From: Ogataea parapolymorpha DL-1
Lineage: Eukaryota; Ascomycota; Pichiomycetes; Pichiales; Pichiaceae
Assembly: GCF_000187245.1 (NCBI RefSeq)
Contig: NC_027861.1
Span: 62,001 to 126,000 of the forward strand
Direction of reading: 5' to 3'
DNA length: 64,000 bases
Shown here: one piece after another, positions 46,956 through 56,289 of the stretch
Numbering within the stretch: the first letter of the stretch is position 1
How the letters are laid out: each line of letters starts with the position of its first letter
Notes under the pieces: model-generated
Told to the model about the DNA's origin: nothing
Database searches by the model: none
What the model saw: only the letters and a program-made list of their open reading frames with translations
Translations under genes and position numbers: made by a program

Positions 46956-47657
46956 CTAGTGGAGCGATCCACACAAGGAGCTGTTTTTGTTGATTCCGAG
47001 TACAATGGACAAGCGGTTGAAGAAGATCTCTCCAAAAGCCATTCCGAGACAGATTGCGAAGAAGTAAAGCACGACAAAGCTCATGGCTGCAAGCATCAAT
47101 GCGTATCCAAACATCGTCGCAGTGAAAGCGATAAGTAGTCTAATGAAATCTCTTTTCAATTCCCCTAATCCTGGGCAGAGCGTCTGTCTGATGATCTTAC
47201 CAAGGCCGAGGGATTTGGCGCTCAGGGTTCCGCCACTAGGATCGCGTTTCTTTTCCTCTTCGGGATCACAAGCACAATTGTCGATTTCTTGAATCAAAAC
47301 TGCGTTCGTAAGGTTGTGGAACACCCGTTGTTCCAGATAAGCGCTCAGGAAGAATAAACCTCTGAAGAAAACGGCTCCAAAAAAGAGCACACAGAAAATG
47401 CCAAAGGCTCCAGCTCCAGAGCTGGCACGCAAGGTGTGGAAGATCACCGGGTAGCGATCGTAATGGGTGGTCAGATAGTAGTTCATGTTCATGTCCATGG
47501 ACATGCCCATCCCATCCATAGAACTGGAAGAAGATCCGGTAGCCATTGCCATGCTGTCAGTGGCAGAGGCCATAGACATGTGCATATGCGACGAAGTGGT
47601 AGAAGCCATAGACATGTGCATGTGTGACGAAGTGGAGGAGTCCATATCCATATTCAT
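46956..47657 (-). CDS. CTR-family high-affinity copper transporter
   Basis: A 233-residue Cu(I) importer. The extracellular N-terminus (about 58 residues) is Met/His/Ser-rich, with the unit SSHMHMSMAS present twice, plus MDGMGMSMDMNMN, for copper capture. Three helices follow: about 75-97; one with MLAAM (the MxxxM copper gate); and one with GMAFG (GxxxG packing). The cytosolic loop contains CAC and a late Cys. It trimerises in the plasma membrane. Two Mac1-type copper response elements precede it, strongly supporting copper-starvation control. Whether it corresponds to Ctr1 or Ctr3 of S. cerevisiae is unclear. Confidence 0.92.
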   Translation of the reverse strand: MNMDMDSSTSSHMHMSMASTTSSHMHMSMASATDSMAMATGSSSSSMDGMGMSMDMNMNYYLTTHYDRYPVIFHTLRASSGAGAFGIFCVLFFGAVFFRGLFFLSAYLEQRVFHNLTNAVLIQEIDNCACDPEEEKKRDPSGGTLSAKSLGLGKIIRQTLCPGLGELKRDFIRLLIAFTATMFGYALMLAAMSFVVLYFFAICLGMAFGEIFFNRLSIVLGINKNSSLCGSLH

Positions 47658-47752
47658 GATGAAGAACTAATATTATGCAAATGGGGCTCTGAGAGCGAGC
47701 CTTTTATATGTTTATGGACATAACGATATTATGGGTTTTTCTGCCAAAAATA

Positions 47753-47780
47753 TTTGCTCGCGATGAAAAAAATTTGCTCA
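47753..47780. promoter_or_regulatory. two Mac1-type copper response elements
   Basis: TTTGCTCG (47753-47760) and TTTGCTCA (47773-47780) both match the CuRE consensus TTTGC(T/G)C(A/G). They are in direct orientation with a 20-bp period, 96-123 bp upstream of the copper transporter ATG. Paired CuREs are required for Mac1 activation of CTR genes in S. cerevisiae. Confidence 0.75.
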
Positions 47781-47792
47781 CACCCGACACCT

Positions 47793-48398
47793 TCAATGTT
47801 TCTTTGGGGGACGGTTCATCTTGTTGCGAATTAGCCTTGTGTGCAGCCATTCTATAGCGTCCTTAACCCCCTCACCAGTTATTGCGCTAACTGGGAGCAC
47901 TCTTGAGTCTCTTGCGTTTAAATTTTCTGCGATCGGGTTAAATATTTCTTTGATATCCACGAGCTCCAGCTTGGTCTCGTCTTCTCTATCCTGCTTGTTG
48001 GCCAGCATCAATATGGGCAGCCCTTCTATTAGCTCGTTGCTCATCACGCCGGTCAGAACGTTTGAGCATTCCACCAGTCTTTCCTTGTCGCACGAATCAA
48101 TGACAAATACAATAGCATGCGAATTCGAATAATATTCTGACCACAATTCTCGGAGGCTGTCTTGGCCCCCAACATCCCAGAATTTCAGCAGTGTTCCATG
48201 AACTTGGATTGTGCCGACATTCTGACCCACGGTAGGAAGAATCCGCTCCGGCCGTAGCTCTTTGTAGTTTGGGACATAGATGGACTTGAGCTGTTCCAAG
48301 AAGGTTGTCTTGCCCGCATTATCTAGTCCCAAAATCAACACCGAATACTCGTCTTTGCGCGTGTACGAGCTGTAAAGACTTTGAGCCAGATGGAACAT
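47793..48398 (-). CDS. ARL3: Arf-like GTPase Arl3 (ARFRP1 type)
   Basis: A 201-residue small GTPase. P-loop GLDNAGKTT, switch I PTVGQNVGTI, switch II WDVGGQDSLRELWSEYY, NKQD specificity motif and a C-terminal basic tail. The N-terminus MFHLAQSLY lacks the myristoylated glycine of Arf; it is acetylated and binds Sys1 in the family. This N-terminus and PTVGQNV identify the Arl3/ARFRP1 type, which recruits Arl1 to the trans-Golgi. It is divergent from RSM19 (103 bp). Its stop is only 13 bp from the copper response element of the next gene. Confidence 0.95.
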   Translation of the reverse strand: MFHLAQSLYSSYTRKDEYSVLILGLDNAGKTTFLEQLKSIYVPNYKELRPERILPTVGQNVGTIQVHGTLLKFWDVGGQDSLRELWSEYYSNSHAIVFVIDSCDKERLVECSNVLTGVMSNELIEGLPILMLANKQDREDETKLELVDIKEIFNPIAENLNARDSRVLPVSAITGEGVKDAIEWLHTRLIRNKMNRPPKKH

Positions 48399-48501
48399 GT
48401 GTAATTAAATAAAAGATACCGGAGACCAAAAAACCAAAGCGACAGATCACGTCGATCGTCCAAAACCGCTTCGAAAAAATTATCAACCGAAACTATTCCT
48501 C

Positions 48502-48777
48502 ATGAGATTGTCTCTTGTTGCTTTGGGCAGGTCTGCATGGAAGGGTCCCTTTGTGGTGCCTTTACCGATTGCTGAGGCGAAGAAGAACGGTACGCCCATT
48601 AGAACGAACGCTAGATCGTGCACCATACTGCCTCAATTTGTGGGACTCAAATTTCAAGTCCACAACGGAAAAGACTATGTGCATATAAACATCACTGAAG
48701 ACATGGTGGGATCTAAGCTCGGTGAGTTCTCCCACACTCGGAAACGGTTCAAATACACCCAAACAAAGAATAAATAA
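48502..48777 (+). CDS. RSM19: mitochondrial ribosomal protein uS19m
   Basis: A 91-residue S19 homolog, the same length as S. cerevisiae Rsm19. Features: RSAWKGPFV near the N-terminus, [34 protein letters not shown] and SHTRKRFKY, all canonical uS19 positions. It is a component of the mitochondrial small subunit head. It has only a short basic leader. It converges on PTC6 with 53 bp between stops. Confidence 0.96.
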   Translation: MRLSLVALGRSAWKGPFVVPLPIAEAKKNGTPIRTNARSCTILPQFVGLKFQVHNGKDYVHINITEDMVGSKLGEFSHTRKRFKYTQTKNK

Positions 48778-48830
48778 TTTATTGTACATAGAATTGAAAT
48801 GACAAAGTGCGTGCCAAAACTTCGAGATGC

Positions 48831-50327
48831 TCATCTTTCCCTGCGTCCACTCATCATCTTGGACTCTCTCAGAGGGCCTGTTCGGTCGAGTATTGGCCAT
48901 TTCCCCCAGCCGCCTAGCTTGATTACCAGGCATGTCGCATTGTCCATGCCCCCAATACACTCAACGAACTGTACTACCTCCTGAGCAGCTTCCTTTGGCG
49001 TGCCCCGCAGCGATCCCTTGTTATTGGTCGTGCTCGTGATCACGTCGACCACCTCCTGGTCGGAAAGCATGTTGGTCACTCCGTCGCTCACAAGCACGAG
49101 GAAACACTCGTCCCCGCCAAAATCCAAGATGTTGGTCTTCTTTAAATAGTTTTTATTGTCACGCTTGTACTTTTGGACTTTTCTCATATCGCCAATCAGG
49201 TATTCACTGATCTCCGGTTCGGCTGTGATGCCGATGTTTTTGGCTGTGAGGTCGCCGAATGAACGCGTGTTGGCGTAATTTGCAAAACGTTCTTCCCCGA
49301 AAGAATCGGTCATCATTAGCCCTGCGCTGTATCTGGTCAGTCTGCGTGACTCGATAGGATTTGAAGGATGGTGGTCCTGGGTCAGACTCCTTGCCATGCC
49401 GTCCCTGTCGCAGAGGATAGCACGCGTGTCGCCCACATGCGCAACTACCAATCGACTCAACACGTCTGGCTCGTAAAAATACCCGTTTAGATTCGACTTG
49501 TCCTTCTCTATGGTGTAGAAAAATGCAGATGTGGCTGTGGAGCCGGCGTTCAAAAGGTGCGAATGTTCCTTATGTTTAGCGTCGTTAATCTTGTCCTCGT
49601 AGTTCAGAAATTGGTAGTCGGTGTACAAAAACCCTAGCAGAAGCCGAATCTTGAAGAAATCTTCTCCGGAAACCATCTCCTTGAACTCTGGCAGATCCCA
49701 CAGTTTTTTCTCCTCTAGCTCTGGATCGCGGACAGTGTAGTTACCTTTTGGCGATACTAGATAGCTTTCTAGCCCCATGCTGTTGATCAGATGCAGATTT
49801 TTGCGACGCACCCAACGTCTCCAGTATCCTCCAATCTCCTTTTGGTAAAACTTGAATAGCTTGTTGATGCTTGCGTCGCTGATGTTCATTCTCTCAATAT
49901 TCTCCAGCAAATGATTTCGCACATAGGTGCTGCCTTCACTACCGCCATGGCCGTCAAATACGCTAAAGCTAAAAACCTTACTGTGCTCAAAACGGTTCTT
50001 GTACTCAGGCTCATCGATCTGTCCTATTCTTTTCTCCAGCTCCTCGTTTGCCTCTATCCCATCCGTAGATACCGTCCTCTGCTGGAGGTCTATATCCATA
50101 ACTCCTACTTGATGTGCGTCTTCGTTCGTCATACGATTGACTCTAGAGGTATAATAACCGTAGTTCGCAGGCACTTTAAGCAAGTTAACATTGAACGTGA
50201 TAAGCGAGTTCTGAGAGGAATTGGGAGCGATAATCGATAAATGCTGAGATAAACGTCTCACAAAACTCCCACTCGCCACTCTGTCCATGCCTGGCTTCCA
50301 TAATCCTCGTCTCATTCTCAATGACAT
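48831..50327 (-). CDS. PTC6: PP2C-type protein phosphatase, Ptc6-like (mitochondrial)
   Basis: A 498-residue PP2C family phosphatase. The metal site motifs are FSVFDGHGGSEG, VVAHVGDTRAILCDRDG, ANTRSFGDLTAKN, VLVSDGVTNMLSDQE and CIGGMDNATCLVIKL. The N-terminus is basic with many Arg and Ser and few acidic residues, suggesting mitochondrial import; this and the divergent spacing point to Ptc6 (Aup1), which acts on the pyruvate dehydrogenase system and in mitophagy. It could instead be another divergent PTC. The ATG at 50327 is the first; a second Met at residue 5 is also possible. Confidence 0.78.
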   Translation of the reverse strand: MSLRMRRGLWKPGMDRVASGSFVRRLSQHLSIIAPNSSQNSLITFNVNLLKVPANYGYYTSRVNRMTNEDAHQVGVMDIDLQQRTVSTDGIEANEELEKRIGQIDEPEYKNRFEHSKVFSFSVFDGHGGSEGSTYVRNHLLENIERMNISDASINKLFKFYQKEIGGYWRRWVRRKNLHLINSMGLESYLVSPKGNYTVRDPELEEKKLWDLPEFKEMVSGEDFFKIRLLLGFLYTDYQFLNYEDKINDAKHKEHSHLLNAGSTATSAFFYTIEKDKSNLNGYFYEPDVLSRLVVAHVGDTRAILCDRDGMARSLTQDHHPSNPIESRRLTRYSAGLMMTDSFGEERFANYANTRSFGDLTAKNIGITAEPEISEYLIGDMRKVQKYKRDNKNYLKKTNILDFGGDECFLVLVSDGVTNMLSDQEVVDVITSTTNNKGSLRGTPKEAAQEVVQFVECIGGMDNATCLVIKLGGWGKWPILDRTGPLRESKMMSGRRER

Positions 50328-50443
50328 ACCCGGCCCATCGAAAACACAAATTTATCCCGAGGCTTGTAGGTTTTCCCGTGTATTTTTTATTTACAGTATG
50401 GCGCGAGGTGTATCCGTTTCGATCTATTAGCGTTGCTACATGT

Positions 50444-52476
50444 TTATATCTCGGAGACGTCGTCCTCGTCAATAAGCATGATATCGTCATCCCGAAGCAG
50501 TCGGTTGTCGTTGTCGAACGAGATGTTAGTGTTGAGCGAGATGCCTGTGTCGGTGCTAGTTCGTCTGCTACCGTTGTCCGTACCTAAACTTAGGTTGTAT
50601 GTTCTTAATCCTTCGTACTGAGAAGCTGGGCTGCGAAAACGTAACCGTGAGAATAGACGGCTAAAAAATTCGCGAAAAGACGTAAGCGATTGCTCTTGAG
50701 ACGCTGGGTTATTCGAGAGAGTCAACGGCCTGATTGGTGTGCTCGAAAAACGTTGGTCTGAATTCAAAAGACGCTGTATAATCTGTTTGCTTTCATGGAT
50801 CCGCGCATTCTCCCGCGTTGACTGTGATCCTGGCCGCCCTTCAAGGTCCCCACTATAGTTCGCTGTGTCGAGGTCGTCGTCCTCAAAATCCAGTTCTCTG
50901 ATCAAGTAATCAAACAGGAAAACACGCGAGAGCCAAGCTTTTGCCTTTTCCCAAAACCTGAACATTGTGAGCAGGATAGGGATGATGATTAGCCGGGGTA
51001 GCAGGTCATTGAGGAAGTTACCCAAGGAGATGAGCTGGATGGAGTTGCCAAAAAAGAGCTGGAACGAGGAATTGGTGGTGAACTTTGCGTCCAGCAACAT
51101 TAAGAAGTTGTAACTCAAGGGGATGGTCAGACGGCACGCATAGCTGATGAAGAAGATCATCGACACCGGGTCTGATGACTGATTGGACTCAATATGGTAT
51201 ATATTGAAGACTTTGACTTGTGATAGCGATAGCATCGCGCAGACGAGCATGTATGTCAGAACCAGAAAACAAATGGTGAAGATCTGGACGTAGATTTTGG
51301 TGGCATTTATTGTGATGGCAGCTATCAAGCGTTTGATCAAAGAGAACTGGAAGCCGTGAAGCGTTTCTGATTCCACAATGACAGTAGAGAGCACAATCAA
51401 ACATAGCGAGAGAAGTTTCCCCAGGAAGGGTTTGACGTATTGATGGAGGTAGTAATTGACTTTTGGGCTCGATATCCAAGGTCTTTCCAGTCTTGGATGG
51501 TATTCTCCAAGCAGTTGTGCGTTAACTTTATCTTCCAAAACTATCACCTTCTCTACGGTGATTTGGAGTTCGATAAGCTTATGATTGTATTCCCATTTCA
51601 GCTCTTTTAACTGCTTAGAGAGCTTGTTGAGCAGTTTCGTGTTCAGCTCTGAGTTGGTGAACGGTTCGACACCATGATGAACCATTTCGTTGAATTCGGG
51701 AGGTATGGATCCCACAAGCTTGAGGATCCAGTCTCTGTACTCAAGATTATCGAGATGGCTTAATGTCTTGATTTTTCCGCAGAGCTCACGGAGCTCGAAT
51801 TTTGTGTCCTCCAACTGCTCGTTTATCTCTGGAACCTTAAGGTACATTTTGTGCAGCTGGTTGGAGTAGTTTCCGGATGTTTCCCATTCATGCCGTGGAA
51901 GATATATGAGACCGTGCGCCATAAGCCACAAGGCTAAAACAAGCGAATATATATGGCTGACTGTAATAACCAGGGACTTGAGAAATTTGAAATTGAGCCA
52001 AGATGTGTGTCGAACTAGGATGTAGAAAAAAATGATAAGCCCGCAGGCAATCATAATCATTTGGAACTTCAGAAGCTCAATTAGCGAGTACTTGAAGCGA
52101 TCTCCCCGTTTGTAATATCCAGATCCAAACCAGTATTGGAAAAAGGGCAGGATGATCCATGTTAACGAAAAGGTGGTCCAATAGTTGAACTTCCAAAGGA
52201 ATAGCACAGTGGGCTGATTCAAATAAAATATAGATTCCTTAAACTGCTTGTATGTGTCAGCGGAAGTGGATATCAGGTCGACAGGAAGGAGGAATATGAT
52301 GGAGAAAGGTAAGAAGAGCGAGAATACCAGAATCACCGATAGGTACAGTGGCTGTTTCGAGAGCCGGATAAAATGATTGATGGCGAATCCCGATAACAAA
52401 AAGGTCGATACCAAGAAAAACGCTATTGGGAACCACTATACCAGTTAGCAAAAAGCCGATTGAGAACACTTACCAT
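50444..52476 (-). CDS. LMBR1-family multipass membrane protein, with a 38-nt intron after the ATG
   Basis: A two-exon gene: coding exon 1 is only the ATG (52474-52476), and exon 2 is 50444-52435, giving 664 residues. The spliced protein starts M-WFPIAFFLVSTFLLSG, a hydrophobic first helix. About nine helices in total flank a long cytosolic coiled region (about 195-310), the layout of the LMBR1/LMBD2 family. The C-terminus (last 140 residues) is polar and Ser/Arg-rich. The unspliced frame from this ATG hits a stop after 17 codons, and the exon 2 frame is closed by a TAG just upstream, so splicing is needed. Function in yeast is not established. The family assignment is by topology and is less certain than the gene model. 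Confidence 0.75.
52436..52473 (-). other. 38-nt spliceosomal intron directly after the start codon
   Basis: On the minus strand: 5' site GTAAGT (52473-52468), branch sequence TGCTAAC (52450-52444) and 3' site TATAG ending at 52436. The branch-to-3' distance is about 9 nt. It restores the frame between the ATG and the hydrophobic N-terminus. Confidence 0.75.
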
Positions 52477-52594
52477 CTTCAAACTACGATATCTTTTTTT
52501 TATGTTTCTTGTGTTCTCAGCCACATATAAAAAAATATAACACTGGATAACTTAGCCACTACAATCTGAACCATGGAAACTGCACTCTACCCAT

Positions 52595-53560
52595 CTATTC
52601 GGAGTGGACCAAAAACTTGTATCTCTTCTTTGTAATACCCACGACGTCTTTCACAGCGTCATCGTCAACGAACCATGCAATCCGTCCAGCAGCCTTTTCG
52701 TTGATAATACTAGCGGGAAGCCCCTTGTCGGGTCTCTCCATGATCGTGCTTATGACAGGCGCTTTGGTGGCACCTTCCACCACGAACATCACCCTGTGAG
52801 AGTGGCAAATCACGGGGACAGTTAAGGTGATTCTCGTTGGAGGTCCTGACGGAGCATTTAGAACCGGTGCACACCAAGCATAGGACTCTCTAAGGGTCTC
52901 GTGATTAGGAAATAAAGATGCAACATGCCCATCGGGAGCACATCCAAGCAAAATCAGATCAAACATAGGCAACTTCACAGAGTCTTTAGATGCAAAGCCT
53001 TTGATAAGAGTTTTCTCGTAAGTGTCTGCGCATTCCTGTGGGTCGTTCAAAAGATTTTCATCAATAGGGAAAATGTTGGGATATCCTTTCTCTGGTGGTA
53101 TGTTGTCAAATATCTGTGATTTGGCTTTTCCGTAGTTGGACTCAGGCGAGTCAAAAGGAACCAGTCTTTCGTCGGCAAAATAAACGTCCCATTTGGACCA
53201 TTCAACGTCCTGTCGCTTGAGCAGTCCTTCGCGCAACACACTAATTAATGATCCTCCACTAAGACCAATGCGGAACCTTCTGTTCTCCTCCTTCTTCTTT
53301 TTCCGTTGCTCTCTAGACGAACTTGGAGTATTAGTTCCGTTTCCGCTTGCTGAATGGTGTTCCGACACACTTTTGGTCAAACGCATGCTTTCTGCCGCAC
53401 CGCTGAATTGCGACGCAATATTCGTATCTGACAGGCTCTTTTTCCTGTTGTAATCGCCGTACAGAGCATGGTTTTGGGCCGCCACGATGTGGTCTGCGAC
53501 GGCCTCAGCCACTCCGCTGAATTCAGGGAATGAATAAATTAGGGGAACTGCAGTCGTCAT
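52595..53560 (-). CDS. 6-phosphogluconolactonase (SOL family)
   Basis: A 321-residue enzyme of the oxidative pentose phosphate pathway, hydrolysing 6-phosphogluconolactone. Conserved blocks are IGLSGGSLISVL, WDVYFADERLVPFDSPESNYG, FDLILLGCAPDGHVASLFP and RITLTVPVI. A Ser/Lys-rich insert (about 40-95, SSSREQRKKKKEENRR) splits the N-terminal lobe, as in yeast Sol1/Sol2, which have been linked to tRNA export as well as lactonase homology. The active-site GCAPDGHVAS block is intact (most family members have G-x-G-x-D-G-H; here the second small residue is A). Confidence 0.9.
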   Translation of the reverse strand: MTTAVPLIYSFPEFSGVAEAVADHIVAAQNHALYGDYNRKKSLSDTNIASQFSGAAESMRLTKSVSEHHSASGNGTNTPSSSREQRKKKKEENRRFRIGLSGGSLISVLREGLLKRQDVEWSKWDVYFADERLVPFDSPESNYGKAKSQIFDNIPPEKGYPNIFPIDENLLNDPQECADTYEKTLIKGFASKDSVKLPMFDLILLGCAPDGHVASLFPNHETLRESYAWCAPVLNAPSGPPTRITLTVPVICHSHRVMFVVEGATKAPVISTIMERPDKGLPASIINEKAAGRIAWFVDDDAVKDVVGITKKRYKFLVHSE

Positions 53561-53750
53561 TTGGCACCTACTATTGCTTTAAACGGTTTGATAAACGGTA
53601 AAGGCTTGCTGAACAATTGTGCAAGCTAAGTCACTTGTCGGAACTTTCTTTTTCCCTCTAATCTTGAACCTGTTTCGCCCTAAAGCAATATTATTTTTTC
53701 TAACATTTTCTTTCGCTATCAGCTAATTAAATAAAACATCACTGTATACA

Positions 53751-54668
53751 ATGGGCTCGCTTAAAGACAACTTAGACCTGCTAGGCCTTATTTACAAGAA
53801 CTTTTTACAGTTGCGCAATATCCATCCTATTGCAATTGATCGTTCCGACAGCCAGATATCGATTATTGCGTCCGAGGGCAAATCGATCGTATCTCGGAGC
53901 AACGATATCTACACTATTGAGAATCTCAGACAGGACACAGACGGAACTCAAATAACGTACACCGCTTCACTGAAATGGCCCCAAGATGCTACCATTAGTT
54001 ATCCGACCGAAATTGACGATATCGATTCCCGTCTAGTAGATCGCCTACTCGCGATGGTGACAGATAAATTTGGGCTATTTTTCCCAAAGGAGTTGAAACC
54101 CCCCACGCAGTCCGATACTGATAACCAAAGACATATTTCGCAGCTGCAGGAGCCGGTAGCAGGTAACCCTGAGGATACATCCAACCAAGCAACGCAAAAT
54201 TACACTCCTACCCCTTCGTATACATCGCCCGCTCCAAGACCGCTCCCTGCCGCTCTGGCACCTCCGCCATTTGAGGACGAACACCAAATCCAGTCCAGCC
54301 GGTCCCAGCCACTTCCATCAGCAGACGCACAAGCAGGTGTCAACGATCTTTATCCAGGCGGTATGAAAGATCCCCCTTTCAAACCATATTTGGATCCTCT
54401 TGCAGTAAATCCTACAAAGGGAGGAGGTATGCATCCAACTTCCTCTGATCCGCTATTTAATCGGAATTTGGGAGGATCAACTTCAGGAATAAGATACGAT
54501 GATCCGTTGCTGGGGCCTGACGAGGACCCCGAACTTTTGGGGGCTGGACTTCCAGGACATATGGGGCTGCCCGGACAAGGAGGTTTCAGACGCCCTCCAG
54601 GTCCGCCAGGTCCGCCAGGTTCATTTGGTTCTTCTGGAGGCTTTGGAGGACTTGGTCGATTTATATAG
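53751..54668 (+). CDS. FUB1: PI31-like proteasome regulator Fub1
   Basis: A 305-residue protein. The N-terminal half (1-120) resembles the FP domain of PI31/Fbxo7. The C-terminal half is Pro/Gly-rich with the PI31 signature: DPPFKPYLDPL, GGGMHPTSSDPLF and IRYDDPLLGPDEDPELLG, ending in GGFGGLGRFI. The PI31 C-terminus binds and inhibits the 20S proteasome active sites (family knowledge). It is tandem to the complex I subunit gene, with the next possible ATG 5 bp after its stop. Confidence 0.85.
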   Translation: MGSLKDNLDLLGLIYKNFLQLRNIHPIAIDRSDSQISIIASEGKSIVSRSNDIYTIENLRQDTDGTQITYTASLKWPQDATISYPTEIDDIDSRLVDRLLAMVTDKFGLFFPKELKPPTQSDTDNQRHISQLQEPVAGNPEDTSNQATQNYTPTPSYTSPAPRPLPAALAPPPFEDEHQIQSSRSQPLPSADAQAGVNDLYPGGMKDPPFKPYLDPLAVNPTKGGGMHPTSSDPLFNRNLGGSTSGIRYDDPLLGPDEDPELLGAGLPGHMGLPGQGGFRRPPGPPGPPGSFGSSGGFGGLGRFI

Positions 54669-54745
54669 CATCCATGGTTTATACCTGTACAAAATTTACC
54701 CGGCAAGAATTGTGGGGAAATAATTTGGTTTCAAAGTTATCCCTT

Positions 54746-55159
54746 ATGCTTAGACGGTCTTGCCAGTTTGCCCTGCAAACTCGAAAGAGGTCCTCTTTGA
54801 CGCTCCCTAAAACAGCTCCAATCACCAGGAAAAGCCAAGACGAAATTGAGATTGCACAGGCACCAAATAGAGTTGCCACATGGTCGCCTAGCCAGTCATC
54901 TAAAGACCATATCATCAAAACCAATGTTCGCTTCGTTGGCAGGGACCTCACAAAACAGCCTAACCCGCAAGCAGCAATAGACTTGATTGCCCAACAGCCT
55001 ATTAGATACATACACAACAACATTGCGGTCTGCAGCGGAACAGACATCTTCCAGGGCCACCCAAAGGTCTATATCAACCTCGACAAGGACATGCCTGGAA
55101 CTTGTGGTTACTGTGGATTGCGCTATGCCAGGGAGGAACTAAAGGATAAGTTGTCCTAG
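54746..55159 (+). CDS. respiratory complex I zinc subunit NDUFS6/NUMM
   Basis: A 137-residue protein with a mitochondrial presequence (MLRRSCQFALQTRKRSS) and the C-terminal zinc-binding CHCC domain: C in IAVCSG, H in QGHPKVYINLDKD and two Cys in PGTCGYCGLRY. This is the matrix-arm subunit known as NUMM in Yarrowia and NDUFS6 in mammals. Its presence implies a proton-pumping NADH dehydrogenase, absent from Saccharomyces. The ATG at 54746 is preferred to the one at 54674, which would add 24 residues with a poorer presequence and lie 5 bp after the FUB1 stop. Confidence 0.9.
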   Translation: MLRRSCQFALQTRKRSSLTLPKTAPITRKSQDEIEIAQAPNRVATWSPSQSSKDHIIKTNVRFVGRDLTKQPNPQAAIDLIAQQPIRYIHNNIAVCSGTDIFQGHPKVYINLDKDMPGTCGYCGLRYAREELKDKLS

Positions 55160-55352
55160 CTTTCCCCATAAGTGATAATTTATTTTTGGCAGGTATACGA
55201 ATTTAAGGCTTGCTCAGCACCTTGCTCCATTGGAGCACATTGTATGCCCTAGGGCTCCCCCTCCCCCACGTAAGGTAAATGGTCTTGGGCTCAGAATGAG
55301 CCGCATTACTGCTCCCGGTATAGATCACAAAAAATATTTCAAAAAAAACTTA

Positions 55353-56279
55353 ATGAGCTCATTCTCCGTGTTTAGATCGTTGGTCCCGCGTCTAGGGGCT
55401 CGCTATTCGTCGCATGCAACCGTCAGACAGAAGACGTTGACAGACATCAAAAAACTTTATAAAGCGAAGGAGCCTCTGGCGGTGATCACAGCGCACGATT
55501 ACATTACCGGTCGGATAGCAGACTCGAGCGAAAAATTGGATATCATCTTGATTGGAGACTCTTTGGCCATGGTGTCCAAAGGCTATGCCTCCACGCTGGA
55601 AATTCCGTTTGACGATTACTACTACGCTTGCAAGTCTGTTCTTCGAGGGGTGAATCAAAAGTTTGTCATAGCTGACCTTCCCTTCGGATCTTTCGAGGCT
55701 AGTGTTTCGCAGTGTGTTGAGTCAGCCGTCAAGCTCATGAAATTAGGGAAAATCGGCTCGCTCAAGGTCGAAGGTGGGTTCGAGCATGGCGAGCAGATAA
55801 AACGGCTCATAGAGATTGGGATACCCGTGACGGGTCACATAGGATTGAAACCTCAACAATTTAATGCTGTTGGTGGCTACAGGGTGCAAGGAAGGAAAGC
55901 GCAGGATGCCGCAAATATTATAAAAGAGGCAGAGTATCTCAGAGACATTGGCTGCTCTATGCTTCTTCTGGAGTGTATACCGCACAAGGTCGCGCAGTAT
56001 CTTACTGAAAAACTGGATATTCCAACCATTGGCATCGGCTCCGGCCCAGGAACCTCGGCGCAGGTTCTGGTGCAGGCGGATCTTCTTGGCATGCTGGACT
56101 CTCCTACCGCCAAATTCGTCCAGAAATACATGAATTTCCATTCTGAGGCCGTCAACGCAATCGACCACTACGTGGGGGACGTCAAATCGGGCACTTTCCC
56201 AAACATAGAGACTCATTCGTATCCAATTAAGGAGGAAGAGTTCGAGGCAATGGAAAAAATTCTGCAACAAGACCACTAA
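55353..56279 (+). CDS. ECM31: ketopantoate hydroxymethyltransferase
   Basis: A 308-residue PanB-type enzyme (S. cerevisiae Ecm31 is 312). It makes ketopantoate from 2-ketoisovalerate and 5,10-methylene-THF, the first committed step to pantothenate and CoA. Conserved elements: VITAHDYITGRIAD, IILIGDSLAMVSKGY, VIADLPFGSFE, SLKVEGGFEH, GIPVTGHIGLKPQ and TIGIGSGPG. The presequence MSSFSVFRSLVPRLGARYSS suggests mitochondrial targeting, favouring the ATG at 55353; an in-frame ATG at 55296 is possible. It ends 10 bp from the convergent FMP30 stop. Confidence 0.95.
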   Translation: MSSFSVFRSLVPRLGARYSSHATVRQKTLTDIKKLYKAKEPLAVITAHDYITGRIADSSEKLDIILIGDSLAMVSKGYASTLEIPFDDYYYACKSVLRGVNQKFVIADLPFGSFEASVSQCVESAVKLMKLGKIGSLKVEGGFEHGEQIKRLIEIGIPVTGHIGLKPQQFNAVGGYRVQGRKAQDAANIIKEAEYLRDIGCSMLLLECIPHKVAQYLTEKLDIPTIGIGSGPGTSAQVLVQADLLGMLDSPTAKFVQKYMNFHSEAVNAIDHYVGDVKSGTFPNIETHSYPIKEEEFEAMEKILQQDH

Positions 56280-56289
56280 GTAGTTGAAT

